A stretch of DNA of 64,000 nt, taken from contig NC_135789.1 of NCBI RefSeq assembly GCF_051106095.1, positions 24,423,764 through 24,487,763 on the forward strand. The letters are read 5' to 3'. Positions 10,906 through 22,755 of this stretch are shown in pieces. Numbering within the stretch: position 1 is the stretch's first letter; each line of letters opens with the position of its first letter. Position numbers and translations under genes: made by a program. The notes under the pieces are model-generated. The model worked only from the letters and a program-made list of their open reading frames with translations. It searched no databases and was not told where the DNA came from. This stretch comes from Pogona vitticeps. Taxonomy: Eukaryota; Chordata; Lepidosauria; Squamata; Agamidae.

Positions 10906-12604
10906 GACATCTTAGGCTCGGCAGGACTTCCGGGGAGTCCAAAACCCATAAGGCTGGGCGTTCTGAACCAATATGGCCGCCGGCCACCTGCCCCCTTGCA
11001 AAGTAGGCCTGCCACGGCACCCACAAACGATCCAAAAGCTCTCAGCCGGTGGCCCCAGGCATGGTCTGGATGTCAGCCCCACAGATCCCCAAAACCTAGA
11101 AGTTTTTACACTGTATTAGAGAGACAAAAAGAAGAAAGCCTCAAAAAGTTTCTCATACCTCACAGGCAAAAGCCAGCATGGTTCTGAGGCATGTGCAGAG
11201 TCCACTCCCTGCAGCAGGAAAACCGGTGGGGGGGGCAGCTTCTCCTGAGCGCCAAGCAAAGGCAACAGAAGAAACTTGTGAGCCCCCTTTTTTACCCATT
11301 AAAGATCCAAATCCTAGTTCCTTCCAGATGATCCTCCATACAAGCTTCCCCCAAACGCTGAAGCACAAGAGAGCCCAGGCCTGCCCACCTTCCCTCTCTC
11401 ACAACTGGAACCATTTCCCCAATCAACAGGGTAAGCAGGGAACCAACCGGCCTAGCCATCATCCTGCAAAACAAGCTGCAGGTGTTACCCCCCCCACCTC
11501 CTCCTGGTCACTAAAGCAGGGACTGACCCTTCCAGCTCCGAGATACCACGAGAGAGGGGCCAGGTCTTTCCAGAAGGATTCCGGGGCCAATCATCCCCAA
11601 TTTCTGTACATAAACATACAGGCATTCACACTGCACACGCCTTCCATTTCTCATGACGATGAAAGGAGAATCCAGGAAGAGCATCTTGGGCTTCTCCATC
11701 AGTTTAAAAGCATAAACCGAGAAATTGCCAAACACATTCAAGCTGCTTAGAGGAGTGCTATCCTAGCACAGACTGAGGAGGCATTGCTTCTTGCATGTTT
11801 TCACGTGTTCACAAGTATCCCATAGCCACGTCTATGAAGTGATGCCGTACAGAACCCATGTCAAAGATCTCCGGGGTCATCTTTCCTGCCAACATCCTCT
11901 CAAGGTTTCTTAAGGGCCAGATAGTGGAGAATACAAAAAAAAAAGGCTTTTAATGAGAGCGTGAAATATCATGAAATATCAGGAGAGCCCTGTGTTCGAA
12001 TCCTGCTTCCACCCCCACTTGAGAAGCCACTCAGCCTTGTCCTTGTGCGATATGGGGGTCAAAATACAATTCCACTTTACCATTGTAAGAATGATGATAT
12101 TTCAAGCATTTTGGAACATATTATTCTGATTTTCCACCCGATCCTGCTTGACACAAGAGGGCTCTCGGCTGAACCGCCGTTTTCCCCCGGCCGTATCCCG
12201 AAACCGCCGGAGAACCCCAGGAGAGACACAAGACACTAGTCCTGAGGAAGGTCACAGAGAGACGGCGCTGAGCTCACTCTGCTTGGAAAAGCCCTTGGAG
12301 GCTTCGTCTCACTTACCACCCGGCGCTTGCTTTGCCAGGGTGGAATCTGAGCTAGAGAGTAGGCAGGCCAGGGAATCAAAGTGCCCAGCGCACATTAAGG
12401 GAATTAAATAATTCAGCGCCGGGAAACCCTGGCCCTGGACCAAAGGCGGGCATGAGGGATCGGCCGAAGGGTCCCGACGCCTCCCTTCACCCCATCGAAG
12501 GCCATCTGTTAGGTGTGACAGGGAAGTAAAGGCAACACCACCTGAGTGACTGGATCGTATGCAAAGCAGTTTTCCACATGGCGACTCAAGAGGAAACCAG
12601 TCTG

Positions 12605-12640
12605 GCTGAGTTTAATGACATTTGCATCCAAATAAGTCTT
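12605..12640. promoter_or_regulatory. Octamer motif beside a homeodomain-type core
   Basis: ATTTGCAT (12620-12627) follows TTTAATGAC immediately. This POU-type arrangement is frequent in developmental enhancers; function here is inference only. Confidence 0.2.
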
Positions 12641-13589
12641 ACAGGGCTGCAGTCTTAGCCTTTCCACCCAATAAGCACAGAGGGCTCCTAAGCTTCATTT
12701 AAAATCCAGAGCCTGGGAGCATTACAGTTTAGCACCGCAAAGCAAAACTAGCTGGGGATGTTGGGAGTTGGAGTCAGACTCAGCTGCTTTTCCTAAGCTC
12801 AGCTGCTTCTTCTCCCTTTTATGATCCATCTTCCATTAGAATGAACGTTCGTCTTAAAAGCGAATCGTTCACTGCTATGACCGATCTTCATCTCACTGCG
12901 GGATTCGGGTGGTGGCGGGGTTGTCCCAAGAAAAGGAACTCTGTCAACCTCGGATGTGGGTTGGCAACTAGCTCTGTTCTCTCGATGCCAAGACATCTAG
13001 GTAGTTCTTGCTTCAGAAGAGGCTGGTGACTCCGATTCCATTGGGGCAGTAAATCCAGCCCGGGTTTTAGTCCATATTTTAGAAGGAGCTATCCAGTGTG
13101 CTGACCAAAGGTAGGAAAGAGGCTTCAAGAGTCCAGGTTACTCCTATGAGGAATCAGCCATCATCCTCAAGCTGGATTGCCATCAAGTACCCTTCCAGTT
13201 CCAGGCTCAGGGCTGACCCCAGACATTTTTCTGCCCGAGGCATGATAGCACACACACTCACACACAAAGGCCCACATTTCTACGCAAATAAAGAGCAGCC
13301 AAAGTTGATGTCAAAAACCTCTTCTGCTCCCTCCAACCGGCAGAGTTTCTGGATTACGGTCAGCGCCAGGGTCACAAGGCAGGCTGCATAGCTGGAGCTG
13401 GCAATATTGTCGAGAGGGGTGACAGCCCTCTCTTGCCCATCTCTGCTATCATAAGGCCTTAAATAAATCTAGCATAACATCTTGGGAATGTTTCTAATAT
13501 TCCCTTTGCTACTTTGGATTGAGGAGAGAAAAGTACGAAAACTGGATAACCCCCATTAAAACAGCTCCTAAAAAGCCCGTAAAAGCAAC

Positions 13590-13740
13590 TTCGGAAAGTA
13601 ACTACTTGTCGCCCATGGCATTTCAATGACTCAAGTGTTACTGACCACCCGACGAATAACTCGGTAGTTACTTATTACGTTGTTCATTATCTCCAAAAGT
13701 AACTAGTTAAAAACAACTACACTCATTGTAAATAGTTACC
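13590..13740. repeat. AAAAGTAACT-type dispersed repeat
   Basis: Repeated AAAGTAACTA, GGTAGTTACTTATTACG, AAAAGTAACTAGTTA and AATAGTTACC words in both orientations, related to the fragment at 4370-4445. The class was not identified. Confidence 0.4.
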
Positions 13741-14044
13741 TCCAAGCCCAGAGGCGGGTGGGGAGAGAATCACTAATTCCTCCCCATCTCCTGAAATTTG
13801 ATGGGTGAAAAAACGTCTAGCGCCTTCATCTTCGGTGGCCCCGTTCCTGCCAGGGCCCCCGCAAGAGGGAAGGTGATTCAACCCACTTCCTTCCAAGCTT
13901 TCAACATCACGGTACCTGTTTTTGAGAAGGATACAGGAGATGAGAGTTGAAATCCCTCTTTTGTCTTAATCCCTCCTGTGTGGCTGCGTTAAAGCATTTC
14001 CTTTCCTCTCTTTTGCTTTTTTCCCCCCTCCCTTTCTTTCTTTC

Positions 14045-14155
14045 CCAGGGCTGTCTGCTGCTTGAATAAATTTCTGGCAATTAATTGTCTGATTTTTAAT
14101 GCATGGCTAATGGATTACATCTGCATACGTTGGCTTATAAATAAAACAACGGTTC
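14045..14155. promoter_or_regulatory. Homeodomain-motif cluster, candidate enhancer
   Basis: Contains the 10-bp palindrome CAATTAATTG (14078-14087) and a paired site TAATGGATTA (14108-14117, TAAT-NN-ATTA spacing), plus TTTTTAATGCATGG between them. No repeat signature is present. The grouping is typical of enhancers bound by paired-type homeodomain dimers, but this is not proven by sequence alone. Confidence 0.35.
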
Positions 14156-14329
14156 CAAAGTGGGAACGAAAATTCTCCGCCTGTCCCTTTTGTCTCCCTT
14201 TTTTTTTTTTTTTTTAATTTTAGAACAGGCACCTTCTTACATAATTGGAGGAGACGTTAGGGGAGCTGCCGAGACCTTTCATCCACTGCAGGAAGGGGGG
14301 GGAGGAACATTCCTTCTAAAGTGCCACCT

Positions 14330-14775
14330 GTTGGGGTTATGGGCTGTCAAATCGCCCTCCACGTACCGGAGACCCTATGAACGAGCGCTCTCCAAAATGC
14401 CCTGTCCTCAACAGCCCTGCTCAGCTCTTGCAAACCCAAGCCCATGGCTTCCTTTAGGGATTCAATCCATCTCACATTTAGTCTTCACCTCTTTTCCTGT
14501 GGCCTTCTGCCCAAAGCAGGACAGCCTCAATTTTTGTCCTTTTTTTTACCTCCAGAGATCATTCAGGATCGATTTGATCCAAGGACCCCCTTGTTTGTGT
14601 TTCTGGCCGTTCAGGGTATCCACAAAGCTCTCCTCCAGCACATTTCGAACGATTCAATTTTTCTCCTGCTCTCTTTCTTCCCTGTCCAGCTTTCACACCC
14701 CTACGTGATGATCGGAAAGACAAGAGGGTGGATGATCTCGGTCTCCAGGGTCCCCTCCTGACACCTGATGATGCA
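14330..14775 (-). mobile_element. RTE-BovB LINE fragment, antisense
   Basis: The minus strand contains a segment matching the plus-strand copy near 7311-7370 (GGCCAGAAACACAAACA, GTCCTTGGATCAAAT). The plus-strand phrase CCAGCTTTCACACCCCTACG is the usual antisense BovB wording. The large open frame 14160-14708 overlaps it and is not a gene. Confidence 0.7.
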
Positions 14776-14807
14776 CAGAAGCTCTTTGATCTGCTCTGTA
14801 TCTCAAG

Positions 14808-15335
14808 TCATAGAATCGGCAACTTTGGGGGTAGTGTCATCTAGTCCAACCCCCTGCCCAAGGCAGGAGACCTCATCCCATCCCGGACAGATGGCTGTCC
14901 CATCTTTTCTTGAAAACCTCCAGCGATGGGGCACCCACAACACTGGGAGGCCAGCTGTTCCACTGCTTCATGGTTCTCACCGTCAGGAAATTCCTCCTTA
15001 TTTCCAGGTTGGATCTCCCTCTCACGAGTTTGCACCCATTGGTTCTTGTCCTATCCTCGGGCGCCGTGGAGATTCAATCGATGCCCTCTTCCCTGTGGCA
15101 ACCCTTCAGATCTTGGAAGACGGCCATCACGTCTCCCCTCGGTCTTCCCTTCGTCAAGCTAAACATACCTAGTTCTTTTAGGCATTCTGTTGAGCCAGAT
15201 ACTCCCCTCTCCTGTACTCGTGGTGCCTCTGGTTTCTCCTGCCTAAGTGCAGGACCTTACTTTCCCTACCACTGAACTGCATCTTCTTGGATAGGGCCCA
15301 AGGTTCAAGTCTGTCTAGATCCTTCTGAAGGATGA
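14808..15335 (-). mobile_element. CR1 LINE 3' end, antisense
   Basis: Begins CATAGAATCGGCAAC (reverse of the CR1 terminal repeat) and continues with CATCTAGTCCAACCCCCTGC, GATGGGGCACCCACAAC and CTGTTCCACTGCTTC, then AGGAAATTCCTCCTTATTTC. This order is the standard amniote CR1 3' region read backwards. Confidence 0.9.
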
Positions 15336-16894
15336 AAGTCAAAGGGGTCACAGGTCATAGCTGCTCTGCCTTGTAGTCTTTAGGAGACATTCTGATCCCC
15401 TCCAGTCCCAGGTCTGTGGCCTTTTCTGTGTGTGCATTTCCAGATCTCTATGAAGGAGAAAAAAAGCCTCCTGTTAATGTGGAGCTAGATACGTGTGTGA
15501 GTGCAACACATTGTTCTAAGAGTGCGACCTATCCACTCAACGTCAGTACATCCGTCCATCATTCTTCCACAACCTCACGTGCGCACACAAAATCAGAAGA
15601 GTGTGATCATATTTGGCCAAGCGTAATAAAAAGTGTGAGAGAATGTGCAAACAAAGAAAATTCTACAAGGCAAAATCAAAGTAGCAAGACTTTTGTTCTT
15701 CAGCAGTCCCTGCTTTACGCCAATCCTACTGGAGAAGCCTTTGTGCAAAAATACCGTGAGCCAGCCCCTTTTTTTTTTTTTAAGAAGGCATTGAATTACA
15801 CTGGCCTTCTTAGCTTTGCAAATGTCCGAACTTAATTGATGATGCCATTGGGTACAGCAGAACGGTGCTCACCTCTGTCCCTCCAGAGGTTGGATGCCAC
15901 TGTGGCGATCCTGACCTTGGACGCAGGTGCCGTAAACAACGCTGCTTCCAATTAAAGATGCTTTCAGTCCACTGAGGATTGATTAGGGCCTATCGGCAGA
16001 TCGCTGGGCAAGCCGAGGGAATGGATCAGCAAAAGTTCCTGACTCCGACAGACAGGGAGGAGACAATGCCAAAATTGATCCAGTCTAGTGGGTCCTTGAT
16101 GGTTTATCTCATCATCTCCAGTCTGTCCCCGCCTTTGGGCAGATATCCATATTTATCGATCCCCTTTGAATAAAAGGTCTTTGAAGCTCAAAAGTTCTCC
16201 ATTTGTGAACCTGAGCTGCAGCCGCGCAGATAGAATTTCTGTGCTTGCACACACACATGGAGGGGCTTGGAAACATCAGGTCCAGAGGGCTGAATCTGAC
16301 GCACCTTGAACCCCAAGCAGCCAGTTACGTCCCCTTTCCCTGCAGCACTGTGGACCTGTAGTTTCCCATCTTTTTATGGATTTTCATCATGCAAAAAGGC
16401 AGAAAATGTCTCTGCTCAGGTTTAGTGCCTGGCCACCATTTTTTACCCAAAGCACAGGCCGTCACCCTGAGTGATGGGTGCGTCTCCTCCTTCCTCCTGC
16501 GAAACAGCCATGTTCCATTCCAACCGGTTCTCCAGCTGAGAAATTCTGCTTCCTGCTTTTCTACTTCCATTGATTTTTTTTCTTCTTCGCCTTGAATGAT
16601 CAGCTGTAATGATCTCCATCCTGTTTCTCATTGCAAGATCAAAGTATTCCATTATCTTTCTGCACTTTAGGATTTATTTATTTATTTGACCTTTATTCCT
16701 TCCCCCTTCGCCCTTTTCTGCGGCTCCTCCCTCTCTCGGATCTAGGAAAATCCCTAGCATTCTGCAATAAATCTATATTCCAAATGCTTCTCTCATTCTT
16801 TTAAGTGTTACGGCCCCCACCACCACATGACTTACAGCAGAACTGGGGATACATAGCAGCACATAATGTACATTTCAAACAAATTGTTTTTTTC
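15336..16894. other. Unassigned intergenic sequence
   Basis: No gene or clear repeat family recognised. It contains an AT-rich patch near 15945-15990 (CCAATTAAAGATGC, GGATTGATTAGG) and a TTTATTTATTT run near 16670. Confidence 0.45.
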
Positions 16895-17140
16895 TTCCTG
16901 TCAGCTTTCTTCCCACTTTCACATCAGCACATGGTTAAACTGGAAATGCCATCATCTCCACGATCGGGGTTTCGATCTCCAGCGACGCATCCTTACACTT
17001 GAGAATGTTTTTTCTGATTTCTTCTGAGTCTTAGCCTTCTTCTGATTTTCAGGCTCCCGTCTTTGTTTGGACAGATGACTGAACCCAGGTATTGAAAAGT
17101 TCTAACCATTTAAATTTCTTCACATATTACTGTGTATTAT
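16895..17140 (-). mobile_element. RTE-BovB LINE fragment, antisense
   Basis: The order TCAGCTTTCTTCCCACTTTC, then TCCAGCGACGCATCCTTACA, TTGAGAATGTTTT, CTTAGCCTTCTTCTGAT and GGTATTGAAAAGTTC is the typical antisense BovB reverse-transcriptase region. Degraded. Confidence 0.7.
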
Positions 17141-18040
17141 TACTTATACAGTGCTGTTTATCTACTCCTGCTGCTGACACAGTTCGCTGTCCGCAGGGGC
17201 TTACAAATCTAACTTTTGGCCAACAGAAGGTGGACAAAATTAGGGAGACTGATGAAAAGCTACATTTTACGTTTTGAGGACATCTCTAATGTCTTAACCC
17301 CTCCCATCAGGTTTTAAGGATCCTGCCTGCATCCACCTTCTGCTCGGCTGTGTTGTCGCTCCGCGAGGCTGCCTTCTCCTAGCGCTTCCGAATCCCGTCT
17401 CCCCTTCTGCTGCACCTGATTATTTTGCCGGATGACGCCGCGACTCTGCAGAAGCAGCCATTAGATATTCCTGCACGGCCTCTCGGCTCCAGAAGCTTTT
17501 CCTAGGGCTCTTTGGGCAATCATTAAGCTGTTAGCTGTTTGAATGTCGAATTAGGGACTCCATTAATTCCAAAAATAGCCGAGGAGCTGAAAACACGGGA
17601 AGCTACGCTGGGGATGCGAATCTTAAGTACACTTTCCTGGAGGGAAGCCTTGCTGAACAAAGCGGGCCTTGCATCTCAGCAGACAAGCAAAAGGATCATC
17701 CTGTCAGTGCGACTTCACTGTGGTGTGGGTGCACTTACACACACACACACACACACAGGCAGAATAAACATCCAAAAGTCCATTTCCCCCCATTTCTGCA
17801 GAATATCTGCTGTTAGACTCAACCAGCATCCTTGCATACGCGGGAATTTCTGCACAGCTAAACTATGGCACTCTCTGCTTGGTTGCGTGGATTTCCAAAA
17901 GCACTGAATAGGTTATTCACCTCTGGTGGATCCCTCAGCCAGTCATCTCATACTTGCTGTTTGTCTCTGGTCTGCATGCAGGGAAGTGCCACAAGCCTTT
18001 TGCACATAAGTACTTCCAACAGATTGCAAAAAATGAAGAC
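17141..18040. other. Unassigned intergenic sequence with a (CA)n run
   Basis: A short (CA)n microsatellite lies at 17738-17757. An AT-rich patch at 17500-17580 (CAATCATTAAGCTG, CTCCATTAATTCC) has the look of a regulatory element. No gene found. Confidence 0.4.
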
Positions 18041-18445
18041 CTCACACAGGCTCCTGGATCCAGTTCAGGATCCCACCATTTAGGAAAGATATTGAGAAGC
18101 TGAAACCCATTCACAGGAGAGTGATCAGGATGGTAAGACGTCTGAAAACACAGCCCCGCGAGGAAAGGTTGAGGGAATTGGCCATGTTTACCTTAGAGAA
18201 GAATGAATAGCGATATGTCAGTTTGGGGGGTTATCTGTACGGGTGTGACATGGAAGATGGAGCAACTATGTTTTCTGCAGTTTTGGGAGTGAAGTAACGT
18301 CTCCTTCAGAAGACAGTGAACACTTCACTGGAAGTCTTTAAAGAGAGCCCAGGACGGCTATCAGTCACGGATGTTTCAACTGGGGATTCCCGGCTTCAGA
18401 AGAGGAGTGAGGCTAAAGGATTTTCGTTTCAGCAAGGGAAGGTGC
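18041..18445 (+). mobile_element. CR1 LINE fragment
   Basis: Sense CR1 wording: TGGATCCAGTTCAGGATCCC, ATTGAGAAGCTGAAACCCAT, GAGGAAAGGTTGAGGGAATT and ATGTTTACCTTAGAGAAG. It ends near TCAACTGGGGATTCC. Heavily diverged. Confidence 0.75.
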
Positions 18446-18627
18446 TACAGAAGGTAGCCCGGGGCTAACCAGGAGGGCAACAGACTTGACACAGAGCTGG
18501 TCAAGCCACCTTGTCTGCATTGCACTGAGATGTTATGAGAGCTGCTCAACTCTCTCATGGGGCTCCCTGGGTGTCATCCTGAACAATCTGGGGAAAAGAG
18601 AACATCCCTGCTGAATATCTATGATGG

Positions 18628-19065
18628 TATCACAGAATCATGGAGTTGGAAGGGGCCTCAAAGGCCATCGAGTCCACCCCCCCCCCAGTTCAAGGCAGGA
18701 ATCCAAATCAAAGCAGACCTGACAGATGGGTGTCGTTTTCTCTTGAATGCCTCCGGTGTTGGAGTGCCCAACACCTTTCCAGGTCATTGGTTCCCTTGTC
18801 GTACTGCTCTAACAGTTAAGAAGTTTTTCCTGACATTCAGCCTAAATCCGGCTTCCTGTACCTTGAGCCCATGATGATGTGTCCTGCACTCTGGGATGAT
18901 GGAGAACAGATCCTGCCCCTCCTCTGGAGGACTATCTTTCAAGTATTTGAAAAGGGCAATCCCATCTCTTTTCACAAAGCTAAACACGCTCGGTTCTTTC
19001 ACTCTTAGGGCTTGGATTCCAGTCCCCTGATCATCTTCTGAACTGGATCCAGGTCATTGGCATCC
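18628..19065 (-). mobile_element. CR1 LINE 3' end, antisense
   Basis: Begins TCACAGAATCATGGAGTTGG and runs through CCATCGAGTCCACC, AGTGCCCAACACC and AAGTTTTTCCTGACATTCAG to CTGAACTGGATCCAGGTC. It lies head-on to the sense copy at 18041-18445. Confidence 0.88.
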
Positions 19066-19584
19066 TTCTATTTCCAACCTACCAACTGCTCCCATGCTCA
19101 CTCTGCCCACGGCAAACCACACCGCTCTGATCTCAATCCTGGTTTTTTTTAACATCGCTGCTCGAAAGTAGAGACTTGTAGGTTTTGAAAGCTTGTGATG
19201 TTTTCGAAGCCTTTCTTCTTTGGCCTAATAAAAGCACAGCCCCCATGGGGCTTGGGGACTTTGGTATAGGGCCAACGCGGCCGCTTCTAAATTGTTAACA
19301 ACGGACGTTTTTAACTTTGGAAAACAGGTGGTGACTGACCAGAAGAGCAGAAAAATTGGAGGAACTGTCCTTAGCAAAGAGAGAATTAAGATGGCCAGTC
19401 CGAAGGAAGGACACGAATCAATTTGGGGAGGATTCATCAGTGCTTTCTCGGCCCGTTGCTCTCCGAAAAGCCCCATGTGGCTATTCAGGACCGGTTGGAC
19501 CCAAAGCTGACTTGTGTTGCCGTCTCTCTGCTCCAAAGCAGGGGGATTAAGGAAAGGCACTCATGTATAAAATTGCATCTCAGA

Positions 19585-19830
19585 CGTAGGCACAGGAGTC
19601 GGGCGCTGCTAGCCGGAAATCCGAAAACCAGCTACTCTGGCTTTCTCCGCACCGCAGCGGGGGGGTAAGCCAAGACCTGTCAACCGGGCCTGCTCAGCTG
19701 CGGCGGGCCGGCGAGTCGCTGGCCCCGTATCTGGGCCGCGCACCGCTCGAGTCGCCCGGCGCCTCCGGCAAAGCGGTGCGCAGCGCTGAGCGCGTTCTTT
19801 CCGCTCCAGTAACGGCGGGAAAGGATTTGC
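19585..19830. promoter_or_regulatory. Isolated CpG-rich block, candidate promoter of an unknown transcript
   Basis: Roughly 30 CpG dinucleotides occur in about 245 bases, against near-absence in flanking DNA. No known gene start lies here. A donor-like GGGGGG|GTAAGC ends at 19664 on the plus strand. It could start a noncoding RNA, be a regulatory island, or mark a displaced first exon. Confidence 0.45.
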
Positions 19831-22384
19831 CGGAACAAGAGCTTTGGGGGCTTGGGGGGTGAGGGGAGAGAGAAGCCAGTGGGGAAGAAGTCAAGTTGGG
19901 GGTGGGGAGGCGTCCTTGTCTTGTCGCAATTTCACCTGGAGTGTAAAATGTCATTCGTGTGCTGAAAACATGGGGCCTCCGACAGGCCTGGCGCTGCAAG
20001 GGAAACCTCTGGAGCAATTCCGTGTTCAACGTGCAAAAGCAACTAGCTGCATTTTTATTTCCTTAACCAATGGGGTGCCCATTTCCTGAAGCAAGAAAGC
20101 TAATTCTTCAAGGAAAACCGGCTGCTCTTCTGTGACATGGCCTTTGAGATGGATTCCTGGATTTCAAAACCCGCCATTCCTCACTCTGGGAGTTCTCGTC
20201 TCTGCCTGACGGACACCTAAAAGTGGACCGCGTGGGAGAAAAGGCCTACGTTGGAGGACTAGTCCCTTATACTGCATCTGAGGCCCCAGCTAGGCAAAGC
20301 TCCTCCCAGCTTGCTGTTCAGAAAGGAATCTCCCAGCAAGCACTGGGGCAGGAACAGGAAGCTTCTGGTGAAGCTAGGCCTAGCTTAGCCCCCCAAAGCA
20401 TTACAATTTAGGCCCTTTCTCCCAGGTGAGCCACATGGAGGTCTGGGAGGTATGTGTAGGCTAGGTAGAATTCCTCGACTAGAGAATGATAGGATTTGTA
20501 GTCCTAGACATCAAAAACATCCCATCATTAATGTCCTCTAGAATGGACAGAGCATGCAAGGGTGCTGTGGAATGTTTTCAACCACTAGGTGCTTATCATT
20601 ATAATTCCCACGGTGACATTGTAAGAATAATTGAAAAATGAAGGTTAAATCTGTATCAATAAACCAGTGCCTGCAGGCTTCATCGGCGCTAAGGGGCAGG
20701 GCTTTTGCGAAGCTATTGGCTCTCCATTGCCCACTCAAGACCAAGACACCCCAGAATACTTAGATTATAACAAGTTTTGCAATAATTTATCGTGGAAAGT
20801 CCACCTTCCAGCTGCTGTTAGAAGCGGAAAACCCTTAAGAGGTCATTGTATGGGAATGTCACAACAGAAAATACTCTCACCCCAGGTAATGGGAAAATTC
20901 CTCAGAGATGCCTACCTTAGCTAGAATACATCCAAAGTAAGCTACTGTTTACCTTTTAGTCACCCATCACAAAACAAAGAATGGCTGAATACAAGATCCA
21001 GAAGTAAAGAGAAAGCACATGCTGCGACAAACAGATGATTTTTCCCTACTTGAAGGAGCACTACTTCTAAATGTGTGCTACATGTGTTAACACCTTTGAT
21101 ACTTATTTTGTCATGAAATATAAAATCCCACCAGGACCTCTCCCCCAAGCAGTAAAAGCACAGTCAAACTAAACAATTCCTGTCCTTTCACGACACCCAA
21201 AGCCATCACACCCTGCCTAAGGGTAGGGTCAGCAACAAGCATGTGAATTACTAACAGAGAGAATTTCTTGCTAGAACGAAATAATAGATTTGTAGCCTTT
21301 AAGAGTGACCCAGAGCTTTTTCCTGCTGCATCTCCACGATCAGAGAGGGGTGGCTCAGCCCCCCCCCCCACTCTACACGCCTCCCTTTCGGAAATGAAAC
21401 ATTGACAAATCACTTGCTGCGGAGCGCCAACAGCCCTGCAGCCTCCCCACCCCCGCGAAGCTCGGAGGAGCTTGCAAGGTGCAGCGTTAATTGGATTGCA
21501 GGCCGTTAGGCCCTGCCGTAAGGGTGACAAAGGAGCCCCAGGAGATTCGGCCGTTTAAGGGGAAATGTGCAATCTTTCAAGATTTCCAAAGACGGCTAAG
21601 GGTGGACGCTCCTCGCCTGAAGCCGAACACAGCAGAGCCTTTACCGCCCTCTGCAGCGCTCTGGACCTCAGTACAGCTGTTTCAGAGATGCCAGAGGAGA
21701 AGGGCCGGATAACAAAAGTCCTTGCCTGGACGCTTGGCCAGAGGAGAGCCCTTCCTTGCTAAAGGCCTCCGCGGACACCTCTTCCGTCTCTGAAGGGCCC
21801 TCTACTGCAAGACGGGTTCAAAACAAAGAACCAAGAATAAAAGGGTGACCTATAAGTTTCCACCCCCGTTCTTTTCACTGCCCATCATCCTCCATCATCG
21901 GCAGCTGGATGTTAAGACTCCGCAGGGGGCACACGGTCAGCCAGTCACTGCCTCCCCTGCTCCCGGACTGCAAAATTTTGTTTAAGTCATAACCCCAAAA
22001 CATTTCTGATTTCCTTGCACAACTTTGTGGGAATCAACCTGTTCTTTCAGCCTCTTTTACCGCACCCACTTTCCCCCAGGCTGTAGATAAAGGCGCTGTC
22101 TTTCAATGGTCCTCAGTTTATCAGGCATTGTCGTGACTCAGGCCACCCCAATGCCAACCTTCTCGACTCCCTCTTCTTCCTGGCAATATATCTGATGGTC
22201 CCAGCAGACCCCATACAGCCCGCTTGGTCTTTCTAATCACATCCCAGGCCAGCCCGGGATCAAAGAAATCAAGTTGAAAATCAATACCGGGCGCTTGCCC
22301 TCCCGCTGACCACTTGCCAAACAAAAGCAAGATTAATTGCAGCTTCCAGAGCTACAGAAAGCTCCTGGCGGGGGAGGGGGGGTG
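19831..22384. other. Unassigned intergenic sequence
   Basis: No gene, RNA or clear repeat recognised. Moderately GC-rich near 21300-21750; small CpG-containing patches near 21430-21620 are not island-like. Confidence 0.4.
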
Positions 22385-22389
22385 GAATA

Positions 22390-22565
22390 ACAACTGCTAA
22401 TGATGCTCTGGTTTTAATTATGAAGCTGCCAGCTCGCCTTAAAAAATTATGGCCTTCCAGCCTCCACTTTGCAGGTGTGCAGAATTTGTTGAACTATCAC
22501 AACAAATTCAAAATTCGGGCTGGCGGTAAGAGAGGAAGGTAGCGGGTGATTTGCATTTTGCATGA
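22390..22565. promoter_or_regulatory. AT-rich regulatory-like island with octamer
   Basis: Contains GCTAATGATG, TTTTAATTATG (TAATTA at 22415-22420), TTAAAAAATTATGG and ATTTGCAT (22549-22556). No repeat signature. It ends just before a SINE at 22622. Confidence 0.3.
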
Positions 22566-22621
22566 GTAGTGTTTTTGCTCTGGGTTTTGATCAGAACTTC
22601 ACAAAACCCCCAATACAAAAC

Positions 22622-22755
22622 TATTTTAGAACTGCAGAGTTGGAAGGGACCCTGTAAGATCATCCAGTCCAGTCCCTGTCAAGGAGGCACCGTGGGGGGA
22701 ATCAAACTCCCAACCTCTGGCTCCATAACCAGATGTCTAAGCCACTGGTTAAAGA
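22622..22755 (-). mobile_element. tRNA-derived SINE with CR1-type tail, antisense
   Basis: TTAGAACTGCAGAGTTGGAA, CATCCAGTCCAGTCC, GGAATCAAACTCCCAACCTC and CTAAGCCACTGG, in the same order as the copy at 1583. Confidence 0.65.

Larger units (their letters stand above)
10906..14329. other. Unassigned intergenic sequence with regulatory-like and repeat-like patches
   Basis: No gene recognised. A possible SINE remnant lies near 11985-12060 (box-B-like GTTCGAATCC followed by a GAGAAGCCACTCAGCC body). The longest open frame (11178-11750, plus) resembles no family. Patches at 12605-12640, 13590-13740 and 14045-14155 are listed separately. Confidence 0.45.

Noticed and set aside
11178-11750. 190-codon open frame, plus strand
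   Set aside because: It has no recognisable domain, low-complexity Pro/His/Ser composition and no flanking exon structure; probably chance in GC-moderate DNA.
14160-14708. 182-codon open frame, plus strand
   Set aside because: It overlaps an antisense BovB fragment and a poly-T run, so it is a shadow of the repeat.
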